The notes beneath the pieces are model-generated. The model searched no databases and was not told where the DNA came from. It worked only from the letters and a program-made list of their open reading frames with translations. Made by a program: the position numbers and the translations under genes. A stretch of 64,000 bases of DNA from JACDAN01 sp963801855 (GTDB lineage: Bacteria; Actinomycetota; Thermoleophilia; Gaiellales; Gaiellaceae), in contig CAWDGK010000005.1 in assembly GCA_963801855.1 (NCBI GenBank), positions 310,001 to 374,000 on the forward strand, read 5' to 3'. This document shows positions 9,216 to 16,547 of the stretch, piece by piece. Position 1 is the stretch's first letter. The number at the start of each line of letters is the position of its first letter.

Positions 9216-10014
9216 GGTCGGCGAGCTCGGCTTCCTCGCAGAGCTCGAGCGAAGGGGTCTCGCACAGGCCATCGAGCACGACGCCGCAGTCGTCGAGGGG
9301 CTCGTCGTCACGCAGGACGCGCTCGTGGAGGACGTCCACTTCCGTCTCGACTGGATCACGTTCCGCGAGCTCGGCTTCCGGGCCGCAGCAGTGAACCTCA
9401 GCGATCTTGCAGCATCCGGCGCCGCCCCATCCGGCCTCGTCGTGACGCTCGGCGCCCCCGAAGACACAGACGTCGAGGATCTGCTTCAGCTCTACGAGGG
9501 CATCGCCGAGACCGGGGTGCCCGTCGTCGGCGGGGACACGACGCGCGCCGACAAGCTCATCCTCTCCGTGACTGCGCTCGGCCGGTCGGATCGCGTCCCG
9601 GGCCGAGGGGGAGCCAGAGCCGGGGACCTCCTGGTCGTGACCGGCCCGCTCGGCGCAGCGGGTGCCGCCTTCCGGGAGGGTCGCTTTGTCCGGCCGCCGA
9701 TCCGAATCGAGGAGGGGCGACGCCTCGCAGCCACGGCCCACGCGCTGCTCGACATCTCCGACGGCATCGCCCGGGATGCGGGCCACATCGCTGCCCGTTC
9801 ATCCGTGCGCTGCGTCGTCGAGCTGGATCGGGTGCCGCTCGGGGCCGGAGCCACCATGGACGACCTCGGTTTCGGCGAGGACTTCGAGCTTCTGGCCGCC
9901 GTGCCGGAGGGCGCTTTCCACGTCGTCGGGCGCTGCGAGGAAGGGGAGGGCGTGGAGCTCCTCCGCGACGGCAGGCCCTACGCGCTGACCGGCTGGGACC
10001 ACTTCCGGCGCTGA
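9202..10014 (+). CDS. thiL: Thiamine-monophosphate kinase
   Basis: A 270-residue PurM/AIR-synthetase-fold enzyme that makes thiamine pyrophosphate, the ligand of the riboswitch at the head of the operon. Motifs include HDAAVV, QDALVEDVHFRLDWIT, AVNLSDLAASGA, GDTTRAD and LLDISDGIARDAGHIA, with GEDFELLAA near the end, all standard for ThiL. It is on the short side for the family (about 300-330), mostly in the C-terminal lobe. The ATG at 9202 lies within the end of thiE. It closes the thiDMEL operon. Confidence 0.92.
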   Translation: MRLSEVGELGFLAELERRGLAQAIEHDAAVVEGLVVTQDALVEDVHFRLDWITFRELGFRAAAVNLSDLAASGAAPSGLVVTLGAPEDTDVEDLLQLYEGIAETGVPVVGGDTTRADKLILSVTALGRSDRVPGRGGARAGDLLVVTGPLGAAGAAFREGRFVRPPIRIEEGRRLAATAHALLDISDGIARDAGHIAARSSVRCVVELDRVPLGAGATMDDLGFGEDFELLAAVPEGAFHVVGRCEEGEGVELLRDGRPYALTGWDHFRR

Positions 10015-10057
10015 AAACCGCCTAGCGCCCAAACGCGTACCGTGCTAACGGTTCCCT

Positions 10058-11092
10058 GTGGCTCTGTTCATCCTGCGACGAGCCGTCTGGATGGTCGTGA
10101 TGTTCCTGGCCGTCACGGTGGTCACGTTCATCATCTTCTTCGTCATCCCGTCCGAGGACGACCAGGCGAGCCTTGGCCGCGGCGGGGCCGACGTCGACGT
10201 CCGGACGACGATCAAGATCGACGGGCCCATCTACGAGGAGTACCTCGAGTTCCTCGCGAGGATCGTCACCCAGGGCTCGCTCGGCGAATCCTGGGTCTTG
10301 CGGGGACAGGAGGTGAACGACATCCTGGCCCGGGCGGCGCCCGTGACCATCTCCCTCGTCGTCGGGGGCGCGATCCTCTGGATGCTGCTGGCGATCCCGA
10401 TCGGCCTTCTGGCCGCGCTCCGTCCGCGCAGCGCCTTGAGCCGGTTCACGACCGTTTTCGTGCTGATCGGAGTCTCCGCGCACCCGCTCTGGATCGGCCT
10501 CGTGCTGTCGTACCTCGTCGGCGCCAGGCTCGGCTGGACTCCGACGGGCGGCTACTGCGAGGTGTTCAGTCCCGGGACGAACTGCGGCGGGCCGGCACAG
10601 TGGGCCTACCACCTGATCCTTCCGTGGTTCACGTTCGCGTTCATGTACGCGGCGATCTACATGCGGATGATCCGGGCCAGCACGCTCGAGACGCTGGACG
10701 AGGACTACGTCCGGACCGCTCGGGCGAAGGGCGCGCCCGAGTGGCTCGTCATTCGCTCGCACGTCCTGCGGAACGCGATGCTGCCCGTCGTGACCATGCT
10801 CGGGATGGACATCGCCGTCTCGCTCGGCGCGACCCTCTTCGTGGAGACTGCCTACGGATTGCCCGGGCTCGGGCGGCTGTTCGCGACGAGCCTTGCGCGG
10901 CGCGACTTCCCGGTTCTGCTCGGGATCACCGTCTACACGACGGTCGTCGTCATCATCGTCAACTTCCTGATCGACGTGCTCTACGGCCTGATCGACCCGC
11001 GCGCGCGCGCCGAGATTCGCAAGGACGCCGCTCCCGTTCGCGAGGAGCGACCCGAGCCTGCGGCGGATCCGGCTACTCAGCCAGCCACGTAG
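10058..11092 (+). CDS. ABC transporter permease, dipeptide/oligopeptide type (DppB-like)
   Basis: A 344-residue inner-membrane permease with about six helices. The N-terminal RRAVWMVVMFLAVTVVTFIIFF segment (first helix) and the cytoplasmic EAA loop (DEDYVRTARAKGAPEWLVIR, about residues 220-239) are typical of DppB/OppB. A C-terminal tail rich in Arg, Glu and Pro follows the last helix. No partner permease, ATPase or binding protein is adjacent, which is unusual for this family. Start is GTG at 10058. Its 3' end overlaps the convergent thioredoxin gene by 20 bases. Confidence 0.88.
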   Translation: MALFILRRAVWMVVMFLAVTVVTFIIFFVIPSEDDQASLGRGGADVDVRTTIKIDGPIYEEYLEFLARIVTQGSLGESWVLRGQEVNDILARAAPVTISLVVGGAILWMLLAIPIGLLAALRPRSALSRFTTVFVLIGVSAHPLWIGLVLSYLVGARLGWTPTGGYCEVFSPGTNCGGPAQWAYHLILPWFTFAFMYAAIYMRMIRASTLETLDEDYVRTARAKGAPEWLVIRSHVLRNAMLPVVTMLGMDIAVSLGATLFVETAYGLPGLGRLFATSLARRDFPVLLGITVYTTVVVIIVNFLIDVLYGLIDPRARAEIRKDAAPVREERPEPAADPATQPAT

Positions 11093-11393
11093 CCCAGGCC
11101 CGCTCGTAGTGAGCGGATGAGCGGGCGCCGACGACCGTCTCGCGCGGCTCTCCATCGGAGAAGAGGATCGCGGTCGGCAGGGCGAGGACGCTGTAACGCG
11201 AGGCGGCGACCGGGTTCTGGTCGACGTTCAGCTTCGCGAACTCGACCCGGCCCGCCGCCTGCTCCTCGAGCTGGACGAGGACAGGCTCGACAGCGTGGCA
11301 CGGGCCGCACCAGGGGGCCCAGAAGTCCACGACCACCGGGTGGGCGGCGCCGAGAACGTCCTGATCGAACGTCGCGTCGGTGACCTCGCGCAT
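11073..11393 (-). CDS. Thioredoxin
   Basis: A 106-residue single-domain thioredoxin with the active site WAPWCGPC (about residues 24-31), the buried Asp before it (VVVDFWAP), and the cis-Pro loop LALPTAILF. It is a cytoplasmic dithiol reductase by family knowledge. The ATG at 11393 has an AATAAT box six bases upstream on its strand, suggesting leaderless transcription. It follows the GT2 gene with an 11-base gap and overlaps the convergent permease gene by 20 bases. Confidence 0.92.
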   Translation of the reverse strand: MREVTDATFDQDVLGAAHPVVVDFWAPWCGPCHAVEPVLVQLEEQAAGRVEFAKLNVDQNPVAASRYSVLALPTAILFSDGEPRETVVGARSSAHYERAWATWLAE

Positions 11394-11404
11394 CTGCCCA
11401 TTAT

Positions 11405-12124
11405 TCAGAAGCGGCGCAGGGCAGTGGCGAGCCGGAGCGCCGGCACCTTCCAGATCGCCTCGAGCACGATCGACCTGCTCATCTTGGAACCGCCGACCTC
11501 GCGGTCGGCGAAGACGATCGGCACCTCGACGACGCGAAAGTCCTTCCTCAAGGCGCGATAGGTGGTCTCGATCTGAAACGCGTAGCCCTTCGAGCGGATC
11601 GCGTCGAGGTCGATCCCCTCGAGAACGGCACGCCGGTAGCATTTGAACCCCCCGGTCAAATCGCGTACCCGCAGGCCGAGCAGGATCTGCGCGTACAGAG
11701 ATCCTCCCCGAGAGATCACCCGGCGGAAGAGTCCCCAGTTCCTCGTTCCTCCGCCCGGCACGTACCGCGATCCGAGCACGAGATCGGCATCGGCCGCCGC
11801 CGCGGCCAGGCGTGGTACGTCGGCCGGGTCGTGGGAGAAGTCGCAATCCATCTCGAAGACGAGGTCGGCGCCGAGGTCGAGCGCCCGGCGAAACCCGTCC
11901 AGATAGGCCGGGCCGAGCCCCTCCTTCCGAGGGCGATGGAGCACGTCGACGTCCTCTCGCTCCGCCGCCAGGCGATCGGCGATCGCGCCCGTTCCGTCGG
12001 GGGAGTTGTCGTCGATGACGAGAATCCGTCCGCCTTCGGGGAGCACGCGGCCGAGCGCCGAGACCATCGCTTCGAGGTTCTCACGCTCGTTGTACGTCGG
12101 GAGGCAGACCACCAGCACGTCCAT
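11405..12124 (-). CDS. GT2 family glycosyltransferase, polyprenol-phosphate mannosyltransferase type
   Basis: A 239-residue GT-A-fold enzyme without membrane helices. It has PTYNERENL at residues 9-17, ILVIDDNSPDGTG, FEMDCDFSHDPADVPRL (the DxD-like metal site) and LTGGFKCYRRAVL, matching the Ppm1/DPM1 catalytic domain that makes polyprenol-phosphate-mannose for extracytoplasmic mannosylation. The start at 12124 lies 11 bases from the divergent PolX start, so its promoter must overlap polX coding sequence. Confidence 0.88.
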   Translation of the reverse strand: MDVLVVCLPTYNERENLEAMVSALGRVLPEGGRILVIDDNSPDGTGAIADRLAAEREDVDVLHRPRKEGLGPAYLDGFRRALDLGADLVFEMDCDFSHDPADVPRLAAAAADADLVLGSRYVPGGGTRNWGLFRRVISRGGSLYAQILLGLRVRDLTGGFKCYRRAVLEGIDLDAIRSKGYAFQIETTYRALRKDFRVVEVPIVFADREVGGSKMSRSIVLEAIWKVPALRLATALRRF

Positions 12125-12129
12125 ATGAT
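12124..12129 (+). promoter_or_regulatory. -10 box of polX, leaderless
   Basis: TATGAT ends six bases before the ATG at 12136. The box overlaps the first codon of the divergent glycosyltransferase gene. Confidence 0.65.
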
Positions 12130-12135
12130 CGTGGC

Positions 12136-13836
12136 ATGGCCACGACGCTGCCCCGGAACGCGCAGGTGGCCGACCAGTTCGCCCTGCTCGCCGACCTCCT
12201 CGAGCTCGACGGGGAGGAGCAATTTCGCGTCCTCGCGTACCGAAGAGCAGCCGACCAGATCCGGTCCGCCGCCGGTCCGATCGCGGAGCTTGCGCTCGCG
12301 GGAGAGGCGAAGAAACTCCCGGGGATCGGGAAGACGATCGAGTCGAAGATCGTCCAGATCGTCGAGTCGGGTGAGATCGAGGCGCTCACGAAGCGGAAGG
12401 AGCGAGTCCCGAGCGGGGTTGCCGAGTTCCTCCGCCTTCCCGCGCTCGGCCCGAAGACCGCCCGGCGCATCTGGCAGGACCTTGGAATCACGACGCTCGA
12501 GGAGCTTCGCCGCGCCGCCGAGGGGGAGCGGCTGCGCGCGCTCCCCGGGCTCGGCGCGAAGACCGAGGAGCGGATCCTCCAGGCGCTCGCGGAAGAGCCG
12601 AAGGAGAAGCGCACGCTGCTCGCGAAGGCGCTGCCCGCGGTCGAGGCGGTCGTCCAGGTCCTGCGAGACCACCCGGCGAGCAACGAGGTCTCCGAGGCCG
12701 GCTCGATCCGTCGCCGAACCGAGACGGTCAAGGATCTCGACATCATCGCCACCGCCTCCGACCCCGCCGCGCTCACCGAGTACCTGACCAAGCTCACCTG
12801 GGTCTCCGAGGTCAAGGCTCACGGGAAGACCAAGGCGACCGTCGTTTCCCACGACGGGCTCGTGTTCGACCTCCGCGTCGTCCCGCCGGACTCCTACGGG
12901 AACCTCCTCCAGCACTTCACAGGCTCGAAGCGCCACAACGTCTCCTTGCGCGAGGACGCGGTTCGGCGCGGCCTGTCCGTCTCGGAGTACGGCGTGAAGG
13001 ACGCCGAGAGCGGCGAGGTGGCCACGTCCACGACCGAGGAGGACCTGTACGAGCGGCTCGGCTACCAGTGGATCCCGCCCGAGCTTCGTGAGGGCGCCGG
13101 CGAGCTGGAGGCGGCCCGCAAGGGAGCGCTGCCGAAGCTCGTCGAGATCTCGGACCTCCGCGGCGACCTCCACATGCACTCCACGTGGTCGAACGACGGG
13201 AAGAACACGCTCGAGGAGATGGTGTCGGCGGCGAAGGCCCGCGGCTACGACTACGTCGCGATCACAGACCATGCGCACTACCTCCGCGAGGGCCGCCTAC
13301 AGGCGCAGTGGGTCGAGGTAGAAAAGCTGAATGCCGAGTTCGAGCCGTTCCGGATCCTGCGCGGCGTCGAGGTCAGCATCCGCGCGGATGGGTCGGTCGA
13401 CCTACCGGACGAGGATCTCGCCGGGTGCGACTGGGTCGTCGCTTCGCTCCACTCCGCGTTCGACAAGAGCCCGACCGAGCGCCTCATGGCCGCAATGGAG
13501 AACCCCCATGTGGACTGCATCGGGCACATGACGGCGCGCAAGCTCAACCGGAGAGACGGCGCCGAGATCGCGCTCGACCGCGCGTTCGCCAAGGCCGTCG
13601 AGACCGGAACGATCATCGAGATCAACTCCCAGCCCGACCGGCTCGACCTTCGCGACGTCCACGCACGTGCGGCGGCGGAGGCCGGCGTGCGGCTCGTCGT
13701 GAACACGGACAGCCACGAGATCGGGGCGCTCGACTACGCCGAGCTCGGCATCGCGCAAGCCCGCCGCGCCTGGCTCACGAAGGAGCAGATCGTGAATACG
13801 CGCACCTGGAAGCAGATCGAGAAGCTGAAGAAGTGA
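12136..13836 (+). CDS. polX: DNA polymerase/3'-5' exonuclease, family X with PHP domain
   Basis: A 566-residue bacterial PolX. An 8-kDa helix-hairpin-helix domain comes first (KKLPGIGKTIESKI and a second HhH, RALPGLGAKTEERI), then the polymerase palm with GSIRRRTETVKDLDIIAT (two catalytic Asp) and the third Asp in VFDLRVVP. The C-terminal PHP exonuclease domain from about residue 340 has DLHMHSTWSNDG, ITDHAH, GVEVSI, ASLHSAF and NTDSHE. All metal ligands appear intact. Its role is gap-filling DNA repair. The ATG at 12136 appears leaderless; the gene is divergent from the GT2 gene. Confidence 0.95.
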   Translation: MATTLPRNAQVADQFALLADLLELDGEEQFRVLAYRRAADQIRSAAGPIAELALAGEAKKLPGIGKTIESKIVQIVESGEIEALTKRKERVPSGVAEFLRLPALGPKTARRIWQDLGITTLEELRRAAEGERLRALPGLGAKTEERILQALAEEPKEKRTLLAKALPAVEAVVQVLRDHPASNEVSEAGSIRRRTETVKDLDIIATASDPAALTEYLTKLTWVSEVKAHGKTKATVVSHDGLVFDLRVVPPDSYGNLLQHFTGSKRHNVSLREDAVRRGLSVSEYGVKDAESGEVATSTTEEDLYERLGYQWIPPELREGAGELEAARKGALPKLVEISDLRGDLHMHSTWSNDGKNTLEEMVSAAKARGYDYVAITDHAHYLREGRLQAQWVEVEKLNAEFEPFRILRGVEVSIRADGSVDLPDEDLAGCDWVVASLHSAFDKSPTERLMAAMENPHVDCIGHMTARKLNRRDGAEIALDRAFAKAVETGTIIEINSQPDRLDLRDVHARAAAEAGVRLVVNTDSHEIGALDYAELGIAQARRAWLTKEQIVNTRTWKQIEKLKK

Positions 13837-13843
13837 GCTCGTC

Positions 13844-14569
13844 CTAGAGCTGGCGTAGGAGCTCGACGAGCCCGGCGGGGCCGTCGACGACGAAATCCGC
13901 GGCGTTCAGCAAGCGCGGATTCATCTCCTGCGATCCGACGGCGACCTTGACCGCCACGTCGAGCTCGGCTTCGTCGAGCCCGCGGAAGGCGTCGAGGTCG
14001 GTCGTGTCGTCGCCGGCGTAGAGCGCTCGTGTGAGGCCGCGGTCGGCCAGCAGCGTGCGGGCCGCCGTGCCCTTGTCGACGTCGATCGCCGGCCTGACCT
14101 CCACGACCTTCCGGCCCTGCTGGGCGACGAGGCCGAGAGCCTCCGCACCTTCGAGGACTCGATCGACGGCCGCCTCGGCATCTCCGTCCTCGACCTCTCG
14201 GTAGTGGAAGGCGACGGTCACGCCGGCTTTCGCCTCCACCCTCCAGGGCCAGTGGACGGTCTCGACCAGGCGCTCGAGTTGCGGCGTGTACTCGGGCACT
14301 CCGGGATGGCCCTCGAGCCCATGAACGCCGACCACATGCAGCCCCTCGACGCCGACCATGCGCCTGGCGTCCTCCGACGGTCGGCCCGTGATGCAGGCGA
14401 CGAGCGCGTAGCGGGCGGCGAGGCGCCGAACCTCGGCGCGCGTCTCTTCCGGGACCGTTGCGTCCTCCGGCCGCTCCACGATCGGTGAGAGCGTGCCGTC
14501 CACGTCGAGGAGCACAGCCGCCTGCGCGGGCTCGCTACGGAATCGCACCAGCCGGACCGAGGCGCTCAC
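13844..14569 (-). CDS. otsB: Trehalose-6-phosphate phosphatase
   Basis: A 241-residue HAD-superfamily phosphatase. Motif I is LLDVDGTLSPIVERPEDA, followed by ACITGRPSEDARRMVG, VHGLEGH and, in the C-terminal half, RKVVEVRPAIDVDKGTA and YAGDDTTDLDAF (motif IV acidic pair). This pattern is specific to OtsB. No otsA lies in the window. Start is GTG at 14569 with TAGTTT eight bases upstream; this -10 box overlaps the -10 box of the divergent exporter gene. Confidence 0.93.
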   Translation of the reverse strand: MSASVRLVRFRSEPAQAAVLLDVDGTLSPIVERPEDATVPEETRAEVRRLAARYALVACITGRPSEDARRMVGVEGLHVVGVHGLEGHPGVPEYTPQLERLVETVHWPWRVEAKAGVTVAFHYREVEDGDAEAAVDRVLEGAEALGLVAQQGRKVVEVRPAIDVDKGTAARTLLADRGLTRALYAGDDTTDLDAFRGLDEAELDVAVKVAVGSQEMNPRLLNAADFVVDGPAGLVELLRQL

Positions 14570-14577
14570 CGGGGCAC

Positions 14578-14587
14578 AAACTACGAT
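14578..14587. promoter_or_regulatory. Overlapping divergent -10 boxes (otsB and TauE/SafE half 1)
   Basis: On the minus strand TAGTTT (14583 to 14578) lies eight bases before the otsB GTG. On the plus strand TACGAT (14582-14587) lies six bases before the GTG at 14594. The two boxes share two base pairs, so RNA polymerase is unlikely to occupy both at once. Confidence 0.6.
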
Positions 14588-14593
14588 ACGGCC

Positions 14594-14935
14594 GTGCGGC
14601 TGGTGCTCATCGGGCTCACCGCCGGCTTCTTCAGCGCGCTCTTCGGGGTCGGCGGTGGGATCGTGATCGTGCCGTTGCTGATCGGGTTGCTCGCCTTCGG
14701 GCCACGGGTCGCGACGGGGACGTCGCTTGCGGCGATCGGCGTGATCGCGCTCGCCGGCACCGTGGCCTACGCGATTCGCGGCGAGGTCGACTTCGGCTCT
14801 GCGGCGCTCGTCGGCATCCCCGCCGCGGCCGGAGCCGTCCTCGGCACTTCACTCCAGCAGCGAATCTCCCAGCGCGCGCTGTCGTTCGCGTTCGCGGCTC
14901 TCCTCGTCGCCGTGGGTGTGGCGCTCCTCGTCTGA
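14594..14935 (+). CDS. TauE/SafE-type exporter, first half protein
   Basis: A 113-residue membrane protein with four predicted helices, equal to one repeat of the usual eight-helix sulfite/anion exporter. The TauE signature GFFSALFGVGGGIVIVPLL occupies residues 11-29, and GTSLAAIGVIALAG follows. The GTG at 14594 has TACGAT six bases upstream (leaderless). Its stop TGA shares a base with the ATG of the second half (TGATG), implying coupled translation and a heterodimeric transporter. The substrate, sulfite or an organosulfonate in known members, is not certain here. Confidence 0.85.
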   Translation: MRLVLIGLTAGFFSALFGVGGGIVIVPLLIGLLAFGPRVATGTSLAAIGVIALAGTVAYAIRGEVDFGSAALVGIPAAAGAVLGTSLQQRISQRALSFAFAALLVAVGVALLV

Positions 14936-15303
14936 TGGAGATCCTGGCGGCAGTCTTGCTCGGGCTCCTCGCCGGCGTGCTCGCCGGGTTCTTCGGCGTC
15001 GGCGGCGGGATCCTCTTCGTCCCGACCCTCGTGTTCGCTCTCGGTCTCGGGCAGCTCGAAGCAGAGGCGACCTCGCTCGCGGCGATCCTGCCGACGGTCG
15101 TGGCCGGTGCGTGGAGCCAGAACCGGCACGGAAACGTCCGTTGGAGGACGGCTGCACTCGTCGGGGTCATCGCCATTGCCGGAATCGAGCTCGGCGTCCG
15201 CGTCGCCGAAGCGCTGTCCGAGGACGCCCTCCGCCGGCTCTTCGCGGTCCTCCTCTTCCTGGTAGCCGGGCAGATAGCTCTTCGCGCGCGTAAGCCCTCC
15301 TAG
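14935..15303 (+). CDS. TauE/SafE-type exporter, second half protein
   Basis: A 122-residue partner of the preceding gene with the matching repeat signature AGFFGVGGGILFVPTLVF at about residues 18-35, ATSLAAILPTVVAGAW and about four helices. It starts at ATG 14935 in a TGATG junction. Each half alone is too short for a complete family member, so the pair probably assembles as one transporter. Its TAG stop is the first part of a short inverted repeat (15301-15326). Confidence 0.85.
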   Translation: MEILAAVLLGLLAGVLAGFFGVGGGILFVPTLVFALGLGQLEAEATSLAAILPTVVAGAWSQNRHGNVRWRTAALVGVIAIAGIELGVRVAEALSEDALRRLFAVLLFLVAGQIALRARKPS

Positions 15304-15326
15304 GAGGTTGGGCCGAACCCTCCTAG
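15301..15326. repeat. Short inverted repeat between TauE half 2 and the next gene
   Basis: TAGGAGGTT, then a short GC-rich loop, then AACCCTCCTA: arms of about nine bases. The arm sequence equals the outer ends of the 166-bp palindromes at 24311 and 52369, and its TAG is likewise the stop codon of the upstream gene. It may act as a terminator. Confidence 0.55.
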
Positions 15327-15329
15327 ACT
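15324..15329 (+). promoter_or_regulatory. -10 box, leaderless
   Basis: TAGACT ends six bases before the GTG at 15336. Confidence 0.55.
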
Positions 15330-15335
15330 CTCTCT

Positions 15336-15731
15336 GTGGCGCGCGCGGACGAGCTCTGGATTCCTCTCGTCGACGAGCCGATCGGCAGCATCGTCGCGCG
15401 GATCCAGGAGGAGGATGCGGAGCTCGACGCGCTCGTCTCGTCACCCCACCGAGTGCTTGCCTTCAGGACGTTCGCCTACATCCGGGTGGGGCTGCTTCTC
15501 GGCGAGCTCCTGGTCGACGCCGACATCGATCCGTACGACGGCTCGGAGAACTGGATCGAGCGGCTCCTCGCCGAGCCCAAGCACCGGGCTGCGGTCGCGG
15601 AGGAGGTCAAAGCCGTCGCGGCCGAGATCGCGGCCGATCCGTCTTACGGTGGCGGCGACCCGCTGGGGCCGGACGAGGAGGCACGACGCCGCTTCCGGGA
15701 GTTCGCCAAGAAGCGTCTCGAGGCCCAGTAA
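15336..15731 (+). CDS. Conserved-looking hypothetical protein
   Basis: A 131-residue soluble, acidic protein starting MARADELWIPLVDEPIGSIVARI and ending in a charged helix (EEARRRFREFAKKRLEAQ). No domain is recognised. It is predicted to be mostly helical, with an AYIRVGLLLGELLVD stretch too short and polar to be a confident membrane helix. Leaderless promoter signals and good codon use support it being real. The convergent ZIP transporter gene ends 7 bases beyond its stop. Confidence 0.65.
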   Translation: MARADELWIPLVDEPIGSIVARIQEEDAELDALVSSPHRVLAFRTFAYIRVGLLLGELLVDADIDPYDGSENWIERLLAEPKHRAAVAEEVKAVAAEIAADPSYGGGDPLGPDEEARRRFREFAKKRLEAQ

Positions 15732-15738
15732 GCCCTGG

Positions 15739-16462
15739 CTAATGCCCGGCGATCTTCGTGATGGCGAAGATCGCAACGAACCCGCCGAGCGTTGTCAACA
15801 CCCTGAGCCGTGAAGGATTGTGGTTGTGGGCCTCGGGCAGCAAGTCGCTCGCCCCGATGTAGAGGAAGACCCCCGCGTAGATCGCCAGCAGGTGCCCGAG
15901 CGTGCTCTCCGAGACGTCGATTGCGGCGCCGACGGCCGCACCGAAGAGCGGCGCGACGGCGACGAGCGTCAGCCAGCGAAACGCCACGCGTCGAGTCCCA
16001 CCCTGTCTGAGGATGAACGTGACTGCGTTGAGCCCGTCGGCGAAGTCGTGGGAGACGACTGCGAGCAGCACGAGGATCCCCGTGCCCGTGTCGAGCCCGA
16101 AGGCGAGCCCGATCGCGAGCCCGTCCGTGAAGGTATGGAATGCGAGCGCGGCCGCGCCCATCGCGCCGACCTGTGTGTGCGTTGCCGCTTCGTCCGGATC
16201 GTCGCGATGGTGGAGCACGAGGTATCGGTGTGCGACGAAGAAGAGGAGGAAGCCGGCCCCGACCAGGGTGGTGACCCGATGCGCGTCTCCCACGGCTTCG
16301 AGCGCCTCGGGGATGAGAACGAAGAGGGCGACCGCGATCACGATCCCACCCGAGAGGGCGATCGCCGTCTGAAGCTCGCGGTGGAGCCGGAGCGCGAGCG
16401 CACCTCCGGCGAGGGTCGAGATCGACGGTCAGACCGGCAAGGGGGATGGCGATCCAGGTCAC
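15739..16462 (-). CDS. ZIP-family metal transporter (frameshifted near N-terminus)
   Basis: A ~240-residue multi-pass divalent-metal transporter. The metal-binding helices read AFHTFTDGLAIGLAF (H-x3-D/N-G motif) and VVSHDFADGLNAVTFI, as in ZIP/GufA proteins; a His-rich loop LHHRDDPDEAATHTQ lies between helices. The main frame starts only at an internal GTG (16341). The true N-terminus, VTWIAIPLAGLTV followed by ISTLAGGALALRLHRE, is recovered by removing one base near 16423, giving a GTG start at 16462. Zinc or iron import is the usual role; specificity is not decidable here. Confidence 0.82.
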
Positions 16463-16547
16463 GCAGACCCGATTCTCGCGGAAGCGCGCGGCCTCACTGT
16501 GAGTGAAGCTGGACGCCCGACCGCACCGTTGCGAATACTGTCCCGGA

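Noticed and set aside
7092..10014. Complete de novo thiamine pathway
   Set aside because: thiC, thiG, thiS and thiO/thiH are not present; only kinase, synthase and salvage genes are.
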